IMG/VR virus record: IMGVR_UViG_3300046167_000162
Span: 1 to 54,256 of that record
Reading direction: 5' to 3' (one strand)
DNA from: a virus
Length of the DNA stretch: 54,256 bases
Each line of letters starts with the position of its first letter. The stretch's first letter is position 1. Positions 40,041 through 48,264 of the stretch are shown in pieces. The position numbers and the translations under genes are program-made. Below the pieces are notes generated by a model. That model was not told the DNA's origin and ran no database searches. It was given only the letters and a program-made list of their open reading frames with translations.

Positions 40041-40806
40041 AACAGCAGTCGTATTCAGTTGCGCACACGTAGACCCCAGTATCCCTAACGACAGGTTCGA
40101 TCTACTTGGTGAACTGATCTATGATATTAACCCCACCTACGTTGTGGACCTGGGTGACGGAGCAGACATGAAGTCTCTTAATAGCTTTGACACTAGGTAT
40201 CCTGAGGCTATCGTATCCCAGAACTACGGTGAAGACATCGAGCACTACAACGATGCAATGGAAAGACTACGCAAGAAGCCAAGTATAAGAAAGTACAAGA
40301 AGCCGTACTGGATTGGCTTTGAAGGTAACCACGAGAACAGAATTAAAAAGGCTTTAGCACATGACCCAAGACTTAAGGGAGACAAGTACGGGATATCCTT
40401 CGGGCATCTTCAAACGGACCACTGGTTCGATGAGTACCACGAGTACCAAAACTCAGCACCTTCTATCGCTGACTACGATGGTGTATCATACGCTCATTTC
40501 TTTTCTAGCGGTAACTACGGCACAGCTATGTCTGGTCTTCACCATGGTTACAGCCTCTTACAAAGTAGGAACCATTCTTCTACCTGTGGCCATAGTCATA
40601 AGCGTTCTGTCTACTTTAAAGATTCTGCACACCCTAATCCAATTATCGGCTTGGTTGCGGGTTGTTTCAAAGGAGGAGCAGAAGGTTGGGCGGGACAAGC
40701 TAACCTAGAATGGTGGAAGGGCTGCGTAATTAAAAGAGAGATACGAGATGGTGTATACGAGCCAGAGTTTGTATCTTTAGACAGGTTAAGAAAAGAATAT
40801 GGTTGA
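40030..40806 (+). CDS. Calcineurin-like metallophosphoesterase
   Basis: 258 residues. Motifs: FSCAHVD (10-15), LGDGADM (41-47), GFEGNHENR (near 98), and STCGHSHKR (near 194), the four metal-binding blocks of the family. In the first block the usual Asp of DxH is Cys11, while His13 is kept. Such phage enzymes may act on nucleotides or RNA ends; the substrate is unknown. It follows the nuclease cluster, which suggests nucleic-acid metabolism. Confidence 0.88.
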   Translation: MSSKTAVVFSCAHVDPSIPNDRFDLLGELIYDINPTYVVDLGDGADMKSLNSFDTRYPEAIVSQNYGEDIEHYNDAMERLRKKPSIRKYKKPYWIGFEGNHENRIKKALAHDPRLKGDKYGISFGHLQTDHWFDEYHEYQNSAPSIADYDGVSYAHFFSSGNYGTAMSGLHHGYSLLQSRNHSSTCGHSHKRSVYFKDSAHPNPIIGLVAGCFKGGAEGWAGQANLEWWKGCVIKREIRDGVYEPEFVSLDRLRKEYG

Positions 40807-40844
40807 CCTAAGAGGTAAGAATAATATAACTAGGGGTTCTGACT

Positions 40845-41009
40845 ATGCAGTTTGAAGGTAGATTAGTTTTTACGGTTGACCCAGACGCTAACTTCCTTGA
40901 GGTTGATCGAGTTGAAATGGAAAGAGTTCTCGAAGAGATACTTGCTATAGCCATATACGACATAGACGATGTAATACTAGAACAATGTGAGGTAACACAG
41001 AATGACTAA
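40845..41009 (+). CDS. Small acidic hypothetical protein
   Basis: 54 residues: MQFEGRLVFTVDPDANFLEVDRVEMERVLEEILAIAIYDIDDVILEQCEV. Looks like a small beta-alpha-beta fold; very acidic. The end overlaps the start of the next gene by eight bases. No strong ribosome site (GGGG nine bases before). Unknown function. Confidence 0.55.
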   Translation: MQFEGRLVFTVDPDANFLEVDRVEMERVLEEILAIAIYDIDDVILEQCEVTQND

Positions 41010-41202
41010 ACTAACACTCGATGATAAAGAATACGAAATCGAAGACATGACTGATGAGCAGAAAGATATCTTGTCTGTTCTTAATTTAAACTCTAATTCT
41101 TCAACGTTGCTAAACCACATGCTTCAGTGCGTAGAGTCTGTTCGTGCAGTAAAGGTTGCAGAGTTGAAGGAATCCTTAGAAGGTAACAAAGATGATAACT
41201 AA
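41002..41202 (+). CDS. DUF6447-like small protein, early copy
   Basis: 66 residues: LTLDDKEYEIEDMTDEQKDILSVLNLNSNSSTLLNHMLQCVESVR. The segment (L/I)T(L/V)xDxEYxxEDMTDxQ(K/R) is also at the start of the late-operon protein at 53813-54034, so the two are distant paralogues of a short phage family (tentatively DUF6447). A beta hairpin plus helices is likely. Function unknown. Overlaps mazG by 11 bases. Confidence 0.65.
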   Translation: MTKLTLDDKEYEIEDMTDEQKDILSVLNLNSNSSTLLNHMLQCVESVRAVKVAELKESLEGNKDDN

Positions 41203-41665
41203 TGACGACATTGAAGCATTCATGCCAGCCACACCTGATGAGTGCCTCGAAGAGTTTATACTAACATTTAAGGCTTCCCTAGACCCTAGGCTGTGGGTCA
41301 CCCTTATCAGAGAGGAACTCAAAGAGCTTCAGGATGAGAAGGTGGGAACAGTCGAGCACCTCAAGGAAGTGGCTGACCTTCTCTATGTGCTTGAGGGTTT
41401 CCGTCTGGTATCCCCTAACTACCTAGACCTTCTAATTGATGACGAAGAGTTAGAAAGTATAGACACTCTTCTTGAGGTGGTTGATAAGGAGCTAGGTAAC
41501 GCAGAAGGTTTCTACGGACACAACACAGTCTACGATGCATTTCTAATGGTACATGACAGCAACATGTCCAAGCTAGACGAAGATGGAAAACCTATCTTTA
41601 GAGAAGACGGCAAGGTTCTAAAGGGACCATACTACAGAGCACCTGACCTCTCATACTTATTATAA
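41192..41665 (+). CDS. MazG/HisE-like nucleotide pyrophosphohydrolase
   Basis: 157 residues. Metal-binding helices EELKEL (E41, E42, E45) and KEVADLLYVLEG (E59, D62) are the all-alpha NTP pyrophosphatase motif, and VHDSNMSKLDEDGKPIFREDGKVLKG is the substrate-binding strand of the phosphoribosyl-ATP pyrophosphatase/MazG branch. It hydrolyses nucleoside triphosphates or possibly ppGpp and may keep starved hosts active during infection. It lies before the ribonucleotide reductase. Confidence 0.88.
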   Translation: MITNDDIEAFMPATPDECLEEFILTFKASLDPRLWVTLIREELKELQDEKVGTVEHLKEVADLLYVLEGFRLVSPNYLDLLIDDEELESIDTLLEVVDKELGNAEGFYGHNTVYDAFLMVHDSNMSKLDEDGKPIFREDGKVLKGPYYRAPDLSYLL

Positions 41666-41678
41666 TAAAGGAAACACA

Positions 41679-43583
41679 ATGAGCAACCAACTACCAACAG
41701 ATTACCAATCGTTCATCCACAAGTCTAGGTACGCTAAATACTTTGACGGAAAGGGCCGTGAGTCATGGAGTGAGACAGTGGGACGCTACATGGAAAATGT
41801 AGTAGACAAGGCAATGGGTGGTGTAAAGAACAGCCTAACAAAAGACATTGAACAAGCTATTATTGGGCAAGAGATCATGCCATCCATGAGAGCTATGATG
41901 ACAGCAGGTCCAGCCCTAGACCGTGACAACACTGCAGGATACAACTGTAGCTACTTACCCGTAGATGACCCTAAGTCCTTCGATGAGGCTATGTACATCC
42001 TCCTCTGTGGTACTGGTGTCGGGTTCAGTGTCGAGCGCCAGTTCATCAGTAAGCTCCCAGAGGTGCCTGAGCTGTTCGAGAGTGAGTCTATCGTTGTCGT
42101 TAAGGACAGTAAGGAAGGCTGGGCTAAGGGGTTCCGTCAAGTTCTTGCACTCCTCTGGGCTGGTGAGGTTCCTAAGTGGGATGTGTCACAGGTACGCCCC
42201 GCAGGTGCAAGGCTTAAAACGTTTGGCGGTAGAGCATCAGGCCCAGCGCCACTCGTAGAGTTATTTAATTTCGCAGTGTCTACATTCAAGGCTGCACAAG
42301 GACGTAAGCTATCCTCTATGGAATGTCATGACTTGATGTGCTTCATTGGTCAGATCGTTGTTGTAGGTGGTGTGAGACGTTCAGCTATGATCAGTCTGTC
42401 TAACCTGAGTGATGACCGTATGCGTCACGCTAAGTCAGGACAGTGGTGGGAAACTGCTGGTCATCGTGCCTTGGCTAACAACTCTGTATCGTACACTGAG
42501 AAGCCAGACATGGAAACATTCATGCGTGAGTGGCTTGCACTGGTTGAGTCTAAGTCAGGTGAGCGTGGTATCTTCAATCGTGAAGCATCCAAGAAGCAAG
42601 CAGCTAAGTTTGGGCGGCGTGATCCTAACTATGAGTTTGGTACAAACCCTTGTTCTGAAATCATTTTACGTCCATATCAGTTTTGTAACTTAACGGAGTG
42701 CGTAGTACGTGCTACCGATACCTTGCAGGACTTGGAACGTAAGGTTAAGTTGGCTACTATCTTAGGTACTATCCAGTCTACCATGATTAAGTTCCCTTAC
42801 CTACGTAAGGTCTGGCAGAACAATACAGCAGAGGAACGGTTGCTTGGTGTGTCTATGACAGGCATTATGGATAACCCCCTCATGACGAACAAGAACAAAG
42901 GATTGGAGAAGACCCTTGAGCATCTTCGTGATATCGCTGTTAATACTAATGCTGAGTGGGCTGAGTTGCTTGGCATCCCTGCTAGTGCTGCTATCAGCTG
43001 TGTTAAACCTTCCGGTACGGTATCACAGTTGGTTGATTCCGCTAGTGGTATTCACGCTAGGCACAGCCCCCATTATATTCGTACTGTCCGTGGTGATAAC
43101 AAAGATCCCCTGACACAGTTTATGATTGACCAAGGTATCCCTAATGAGCCTTGCGTTATGAAGCCTGACTCTACTGTAGTGTTTAGCTTTCCTGTTAAGT
43201 CACCTAGTCAGGCAGTCACACGTAACGACATGACAGCTGTAGAGCAACTTGAGTTGTGGCTTACCTATCAGCGACACTGGTGCGAACACAAACCATCTGT
43301 GACTATCTCAGTTCGTGACACCGAATGGATGTCCGTGGGTGCATTTGTGTATGAGCACTTTGACGAGATGTCAGGTGTATCATTCTTGCCACACTCAGAT
43401 CATACCTACCAGCAAGCACCTTATCAGGATTGCACCAAGGAAGAGTACGAAGAGATGCTCTCTAAGATGCCAGACAAGATTGACTGGGAGCTTCTTAACG
43501 AGTATGAGAGTGAAGACAACACAGTATCAATGCAGACTATGGCTTGCTCTGGTGATAGCTGTGAGATCGTAGACCTAGTGTAA
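41679..43583 (+). CDS. nrdJ: Class II (adenosylcobalamin) ribonucleotide triphosphate reductase
   Basis: 634 residues, AAAGGA upstream. It makes dNTPs from NTPs. Active-site Cys: C90 (YNCSYLPVD), C325 and E327 (NPCSEI) and C336 (YQFCNLTE), the 11-residue spacing equal to C408-C419 of the Lactobacillus monomeric enzyme; a C-terminal redox pair C623/C628 in CSGDSCEI. No iron-ligand or separate small subunit, so the B12-dependent monomeric type. Shorter than the 739-residue Lactobacillus enzyme. Glutaredoxin follows, likely its reductant. Confidence 0.93.
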   Translation: MSNQLPTDYQSFIHKSRYAKYFDGKGRESWSETVGRYMENVVDKAMGGVKNSLTKDIEQAIIGQEIMPSMRAMMTAGPALDRDNTAGYNCSYLPVDDPKSFDEAMYILLCGTGVGFSVERQFISKLPEVPELFESESIVVVKDSKEGWAKGFRQVLALLWAGEVPKWDVSQVRPAGARLKTFGGRASGPAPLVELFNFAVSTFKAAQGRKLSSMECHDLMCFIGQIVVVGGVRRSAMISLSNLSDDRMRHAKSGQWWETAGHRALANNSVSYTEKPDMETFMREWLALVESKSGERGIFNREASKKQAAKFGRRDPNYEFGTNPCSEIILRPYQFCNLTECVVRATDTLQDLERKVKLATILGTIQSTMIKFPYLRKVWQNNTAEERLLGVSMTGIMDNPLMTNKNKGLEKTLEHLRDIAVNTNAEWAELLGIPASAAISCVKPSGTVSQLVDSASGIHARHSPHYIRTVRGDNKDPLTQFMIDQGIPNEPCVMKPDSTVVFSFPVKSPSQAVTRNDMTAVEQLELWLTYQRHWCEHKPSVTISVRDTEWMSVGAFVYEHFDEMSGVSFLPHSDHTYQQAPYQDCTKEEYEEMLSKMPDKIDWELLNEYESEDNTVSMQTMACSGDSCEIVDLV

Positions 43584-43629
43584 ACCCAGCACCTAAGCAT
43601 GTGTATAAACTGCTTACTCAGGAGATATT

Positions 43630-43866
43630 ATGTATACTATCATTACCCGTGACCAATGTAACTTTTGTGATGACGCTAAAGCTCTACTGAAAGGTATAGG
43701 TTTTTCCTACACAGAGTACAACGTCCACTCCCCTAGCTCTAGGTGGGTGCTAACCTTATTGAAGAAGACCTCCTTAACAACAGTTCCTCAGGTATTCAGC
43801 CCGACAGGTGACTACATCGGCGGGTATACAGAGCTAAAAGAATTCTTGGAAAAGGAACAACGCTAA
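43630..43866 (+). CDS. Glutaredoxin
   Basis: 78 residues, CAGGAG upstream. Active site CNFC (10-13), cis-Pro TVPQVF, and GGYTEL for glutathione binding: a complete minimal glutaredoxin. It should reduce the C-terminal pair of the ribonucleotide reductase encoded before it. Its last base overlaps the phoH start. Confidence 0.93.
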   Translation: MYTIITRDQCNFCDDAKALLKGIGFSYTEYNVHSPSSRWVLTLLKKTSLTTVPQVFSPTGDYIGGYTELKEFLEKEQR

Positions 43867-44570
43867 TGGATGACTTCCCAGAGAAGCCCACTAGATCAAG
43901 ACGAAAGACCAACTACAAAAATGCATCAGCTAAGCCTACGTCTGGGCTAGTTCCAAAGACTAACAGCCAGAAGCTTCTTATAGAGGCTCTCGGAAGTCAT
44001 AGCCAAGTATTTATCCTTGGGCCAGCAGGTACAGGTAAGACTTATATTACTGCTACTTGTGCATCTGATCTCTACACTCTAAAAGAGATAGACAAGATTG
44101 TAATTACTAGACCACACGTAACTGTAGGTAAGGATATCGGTTACCTACCAGGTACACTAGAAGAGAAGACATATCCGTGGGCATTGCCTGTCTTGGATGT
44201 GTTAGTAAAACACCTAGGAAAAGGTGCAGTAGAAACGGGGATTAAAAATGGCAACATCGAAATGGCACCTCTTGCCCTCATGCGTGGGCGTAGTTTTGAT
44301 AATTCTTTTATTATTGTAGATGAAGCACAGAACATAACAACCCATGAATTAAAGATGCTATTGACTAGAGTTGGTGAAGGTAGTACTATTGTGCTCAACG
44401 GTGATGTCCAACAGTCAGACCTTAAGGAAGCTGACGGTTTATCTAAGGTTATCCACCTTGCCAAGAAGCACATGTTAGACGTGCCAGTAATTGAGTTCGG
44501 GATTGAAGACATCATACGGTCTGACATCTGCGCTCAATGGGTCAAGGTCTTCATGAAAGAAAGTATATAG
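43866..44570 (+). CDS. phoH: PhoH-like ATPase
   Basis: 234 residues. Walker A GPAGTGKT (52-59), VITRP, Walker B FIIVDEAQN, and VLNGDVQQSD for sensor motifs match PhoH family RNA-helicase-like ATPases, common in marine phages and once linked to phosphate stress. A basic N-terminus of ~30 residues precedes the core. Function in the phage is not established; RNA or host metabolism is proposed. It overlaps the glutaredoxin gene by one base. Confidence 0.93.
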   Translation: MDDFPEKPTRSRRKTNYKNASAKPTSGLVPKTNSQKLLIEALGSHSQVFILGPAGTGKTYITATCASDLYTLKEIDKIVITRPHVTVGKDIGYLPGTLEEKTYPWALPVLDVLVKHLGKGAVETGIKNGNIEMAPLALMRGRSFDNSFIIVDEAQNITTHELKMLLTRVGEGSTIVLNGDVQQSDLKEADGLSKVIHLAKKHMLDVPVIEFGIEDIIRSDICAQWVKVFMKESI

Positions 44571-44579
44571 GGTAGGTAC

Positions 44580-44831
44580 ATGACAACAGGCAGTCCTAAA
44601 AAGCCAAGAGGTAGGCCACCAAAAAAGAAAACCCTTGAGCAAGAAGCCCAAGAGTTCCTAAAGAAAGAGAAAGATAGTGTCCCCCCTGGTTCTCTCCAGG
44701 TAGGGGATTTCTATGCTGGATGCGCTCTGTCAGGTTTGATTGCATCTGGTAAGTTCCTACGGTCTGACGAGATTGTAGACGAAGCCTTCAAGTATCGAGA
44801 CAGGATGCTTGAGGCCAACAATAAGAAGTGA
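44580..44831 (+). CDS. Small AT-hook-like protein
   Basis: 83 residues. KKPRGRPPKKK near the N-terminus is an AT-hook (GRP core with flanking Lys), followed by LEQEAQEFLKKEKD and QVGDFYAGCALSGLIASGKFLRSDEIVDEAFKYRDRML. The hook binds the minor groove of AT-rich DNA; the rest is a helical unit. Last gene of the rightward operon. It could be a nucleoid or regulatory protein. Confidence 0.7.
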   Translation: MTTGSPKKPRGRPPKKKTLEQEAQEFLKKEKDSVPPGSLQVGDFYAGCALSGLIASGKFLRSDEIVDEAFKYRDRMLEANNKK

Positions 44832-44843
44832 TACTTTAAACTA

Positions 44844-44877
44844 AACCCCCAGCTAATAACTGGGGGTTCTTTCTTTT
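44844..44877. terminator. Bidirectional rho-independent terminator
   Basis: AACCCCCAG, loop CTAATAA, CTGGGGGTT, then CTTTCTTTTA: a 9-bp GC-rich stem with a U-rich end in the plus direction. On the other strand the run after the stem is weaker (TAGTTTAAAG), but the leftward genes also end here. It separates the convergent early and late operons. Confidence 0.92.
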
Positions 44878-45691
44878 AGTAGGGTTTATTTTTAGCTAAG
44901 GAGGGAACTACAGTTAGAAGCCTTAACCTTCTGTCAATCTCCTGTGTAACGTTATCAGAAGAAATTATCATCTCGTCAGCTGACGCAAAACCCAACCTCT
45001 TAGCGGCCAGATCAAACACGTCAGAACCTTCTCTCTTCCGTATTATGTCGTAGTTGTTACGGATGAAACCTCTGGCCTGAAGGGGTTTAGATGCAACATA
45101 AGAGTTGAACATACCCTCCATACTCTGCCGCTCTTCTGTAATCCTCTTCTTAATCCAACCTTCAAGAATCTCCTTCTTCTCAGAGCTTGGTATATCGCCT
45201 GAAGCCATGATCTCGTTGTAAGACATATCCCCGAAGCGTTGACTCGCAGCTGCGCCTTCCCTCCACTGTGCAAACTCTTTGGCTAAGCTAGGGGCACCAG
45301 TGTCAGGATTACCCCTCGCCAGTCTACGGCGAAGAAGAAGATCAACACTCGCATTTGGCACAGTCTTGTTGTTGTAAATCTGCCAATCCTTTATGTTCAT
45401 CTTAGACATTTCTTCTTCTAGTCCAGTCATAGCTGGTTCATCAGAAGACCCAAAGATTTGCTTAAGGGCTGGGTTGACTGTAGCAATAGCCACTGGGTTA
45501 GAGAACCTGTAGTACTGGATATCATTCTCGCCGTTGAATGACTGCGTGTACTGGACCATATCAGAGTCCATAAGCATACGGGTGGCTTGTCCAACGAGAA
45601 TACCTGACCCCATGCCAGCGCCTCTAGTGTTAACATCAGATGTAATGGCTAGATCTCTAACGTAAGGGTGTACCTGCTGCGTCTGGATCAA
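44876..45691 (-). CDS. C-terminal part of the large ejection protein (frameshifted)
   Basis: 271 residues as an ORF with only a TTG start and no ribosome site. It overlaps the end of the 863-residue protein by 35 bases in another frame. Removing one C of the CCC at the frame change (plus strand GGG, 45671-45673) gives DPDAAGTPYVRDLAITS and a single 1,123-residue protein. Content: NVNPALKQIFG-like helices, RRRLARGN, a long helical end. It is the inner-core protein's C-terminus, injected with DNA. CCC-T is also a known +1 frameshift site. Confidence 0.75.
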   Translation of the reverse strand: MIQTQQVHPYVRDLAITSDVNTRGAGMGSGILVGQATRMLMDSDMVQYTQSFNGENDIQYYRFSNPVAIATVNPALKQIFGSSDEPAMTGLEEEMSKMNIKDWQIYNNKTVPNASVDLLLRRRLARGNPDTGAPSLAKEFAQWREGAAASQRFGDMSYNEIMASGDIPSSEKKEILEGWIKKRITEERQSMEGMFNSYVASKPLQARGFIRNNYDIIRKREGSDVFDLAAKRLGFASADEMIISSDNVTQEIDRRLRLLTVVPSLAKNKPY

Positions 45692-48248
45692 GCTGACCGT
45701 ATACGTCCCTTGCTATAACTAAGGGGTATGTGAATGTCGAAAGGATGTTACCTATTTCCTTCTCAAGACCCTCAGAGTCTCCGTCTTTTGCAAATGACAG
45801 TAGCTCTTTGCCTATTGCCAAGTCAAAACTAAAGTCTGGGATACCACCCAAGATGTCAGCCAAGTCTTCTTTATTTATCTCTGCAGGAAGACCGTTAGCC
45901 CTACGCCAAACAATGTCACCTACGTACATATGGGCAAGGGCAGCACCAGCGTAAGCCTTCATGTCTTCTGTCATACCCTCAGAGTTCATGATAGTATTCT
46001 TTAGGGTTCCGTAGTCAGCCTCACCACCACGCATTTCAGCAATCTGATAACCACCAAAGAGCATCATAGCGCCAGTCATCTGCCTTGCGTACCGAAGAGA
46101 TGCATCCTCTGTCTTAGCGGATATACCTGTTTGCTGCATGATCTCCCCCAGAATAGGGGTATACTCAGACACCATCTGAAGGTGGTTACCCACATACCTA
46201 GGGAATGGAACACCAAGACCCTCAGAGATAAGGAATGGCATACGTCTGTTAAGATCTACTAATCCCTTTGTGGCTTTACCTATTACAGAGTCATCATCTC
46301 TAAATGTTCTCTGCATAGTAAATCGGTTGGCTGTTTCTATTGCCTCGTCTACATTGATACCTTCAGGTAAATCGTTAAGGCTCTTGTTAGCTTGCAGCCA
46401 GTCCTTGAGGGACGAGTCGTACTTCTGCCTAAACTGCCTATCAAGTGCACCATAGAACATACCTTCCTTGAGTACACTGTCAGTCACAGTGTTGAAGGTA
46501 TTCACAAAGCGCCCAGCCTTAGCCATAACACTCTGACCTTCTAGACCTACATCAATACGCATTGCATCGTTGAACAAACGCTTGTACTGCTCACCACCTT
46601 CTTCTAGAAGAATCTCTCTTATCACTTTTGCTTCTGCGTTGTTAGTCGAGTATCCTCTAAGGAGAGCAGTAGCATTAGGTAAGAAGTCCTTGATAGCCTT
46701 CGTGTCACCAGTCAGACCTTTGTATAAGGCTTGGTTAGTTTGATCGACTAAGTCTGTAGCGATAAGGATTCCAGAGTTTCTAAGGTTACGCATTGTTGTG
46801 ACGGGCTGTGATGTCATAAAGGCAATACGCATAGCGTCTAGGTCTTGAAAAAACCCAAGGGTCTTACTCTTCTTACTTGCTCCTTGTCTAATAGCTTCTT
46901 TACCTATCATTGCCATCTCATCAGAAGACATAGAGGATGCACCCTTGCTGAACAGTTCGTCCACACCAGCCAGGTTAGCACCCCTTTTAACAGCACTTGC
47001 AAAGCCTAGTATCTTACCTGCCCTAGAAACCTCAGATAGGTAAATAAGAGAGAACTCATCCTTAGTCAGACCGTATTTACTACGTGTGTTCTCCAAGAAC
47101 TTAAAGACTTCACCTGTCTCATCATTCCTAATTGCATCAGCAATAGACTGGGTTATTCTTTCTCCGCCCTTGGTGTCAAGCTTAGAGTTGTTCATGAGAT
47201 CAATGCTTGCAGCTGCAATCTTGCGCATTGTATCTGCTGAAAGACCAGACTCAAAGGTGGGATCAGCCTTAGGATCTACCAAGGAGTTCATGATAGACCT
47301 ACCCTTAGCGACTCTTGCAGGGTCTAGTGGATCTTTCAAACCTGCGCCCTTAACACCTGCTCTAGCTGAAAGGACTTCCTCCAAGTCAGCTACAATCTTT
47401 CTAGCGCCTTTGGCTTGCTCAGGGTTAGCACTCTTAATAACCTTTAGAGCCTCTGCTGTCGCCGCTTGTCTCTCTGCTCGAAGGGCATCCCTACGTTCCA
47501 GTAGGATCTTATCTACCTTCTTAGACTTACCTCGTCCGACAACACCTGAAACGTATCCAAGACCAGCGCCAAGTCCAGCCTCAGTAACACCGCCGACAGT
47601 AGCATCAAACAAAAGATCCTTTGTGTCGTACTCGTAACCCTCAATAACCTCTTCACGTGTTTCACCTTGCGCACCAGCCTGAACACCGCCAACAACAGCA
47701 CCAGAGATAGCACCTGTAACTGCGTCCTTCTTGGCTTGTTGGTACACTGACCTCTGGACACCCTGTTTAACAACATTCTTCTTTAGGTGTTCCTTCAGAC
47801 CGTATCTGACAGCAACTTGAGTAGCCTTAGTAGCAGCCTTAGCGCCTAGCTTACCAAGACCAAAACTCCCCAAGCCAATGTAAGTTGATGGAGCCGACAG
47901 AACAGCACCCGCAAAGTCACCAACACTATCTCCAAATCCTTGACCAGCACTGTCAGAATTATCCCAAGCCTGTATTAAGCGTCCAAATGCATCCTTACCC
48001 CTTGGGTCATAGTCCTTACCTTTAACGTAGCTCAAGTCACGTATAGCCTCTACTTCATTCCACGACTGGTAACGCATGTGTGTAACGAAGTCTTCTGCTA
48101 GACCCTCAAAACCCTTCTCTCGCATTTCTTCTTCAGAGTAGTTATAGCGCCCACCAGTAAAGAACTTTACCAAGTCAGCTTTAAACTCATCGTCCTCGAC
48201 AAGTTGTGAGAAGTCATACTCGTCTTCTCTTTGTAGATAGTTAGCCAT
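45657..48248 (-). CDS. Large internal virion (DNA ejection) protein
   Basis: 863 residues, mostly helical with several GXXXG-rich hydrophobic stretches (SVGDFAGAVLSAPSTYIGLGSFGLGKLGAK; AGAQ...GGVTEAGLGAGLGYVSGVV; MTGAMMLFGGYQI). Charged coiled coils lie between them. Composition and order match T7 gp16/P22-ejection-type proteins that form a channel across the cell envelope during infection. It starts with the 5' part MANYLQREDEYDFSQLVEDDEF, and its 3' end is probably cut by the one-base shift noted for the following ORF. Confidence 0.8.
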   Translation of the reverse strand: MANYLQREDEYDFSQLVEDDEFKADLVKFFTGGRYNYSEEEMREKGFEGLAEDFVTHMRYQSWNEVEAIRDLSYVKGKDYDPRGKDAFGRLIQAWDNSDSAGQGFGDSVGDFAGAVLSAPSTYIGLGSFGLGKLGAKAATKATQVAVRYGLKEHLKKNVVKQGVQRSVYQQAKKDAVTGAISGAVVGGVQAGAQGETREEVIEGYEYDTKDLLFDATVGGVTEAGLGAGLGYVSGVVGRGKSKKVDKILLERRDALRAERQAATAEALKVIKSANPEQAKGARKIVADLEEVLSARAGVKGAGLKDPLDPARVAKGRSIMNSLVDPKADPTFESGLSADTMRKIAAASIDLMNNSKLDTKGGERITQSIADAIRNDETGEVFKFLENTRSKYGLTKDEFSLIYLSEVSRAGKILGFASAVKRGANLAGVDELFSKGASSMSSDEMAMIGKEAIRQGASKKSKTLGFFQDLDAMRIAFMTSQPVTTMRNLRNSGILIATDLVDQTNQALYKGLTGDTKAIKDFLPNATALLRGYSTNNAEAKVIREILLEEGGEQYKRLFNDAMRIDVGLEGQSVMAKAGRFVNTFNTVTDSVLKEGMFYGALDRQFRQKYDSSLKDWLQANKSLNDLPEGINVDEAIETANRFTMQRTFRDDDSVIGKATKGLVDLNRRMPFLISEGLGVPFPRYVGNHLQMVSEYTPILGEIMQQTGISAKTEDASLRYARQMTGAMMLFGGYQIAEMRGGEADYGTLKNTIMNSEGMTEDMKAYAGAALAHMYVGDIVWRRANGLPAEINKEDLADILGGIPDFSFDLAIGKELLSFAKDGDSEGLEKEIGNILSTFTYPLVIARDVYGQLDPDAAGTPLR

Positions 48249-48264
48249 ACTTGATTACCTTACT

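Noticed and set aside
44141-44527. Minus-strand 128-residue ORF inside phoH
   Set aside because: It is antisense to a gene with clear Walker motifs and has no recognisable domain.
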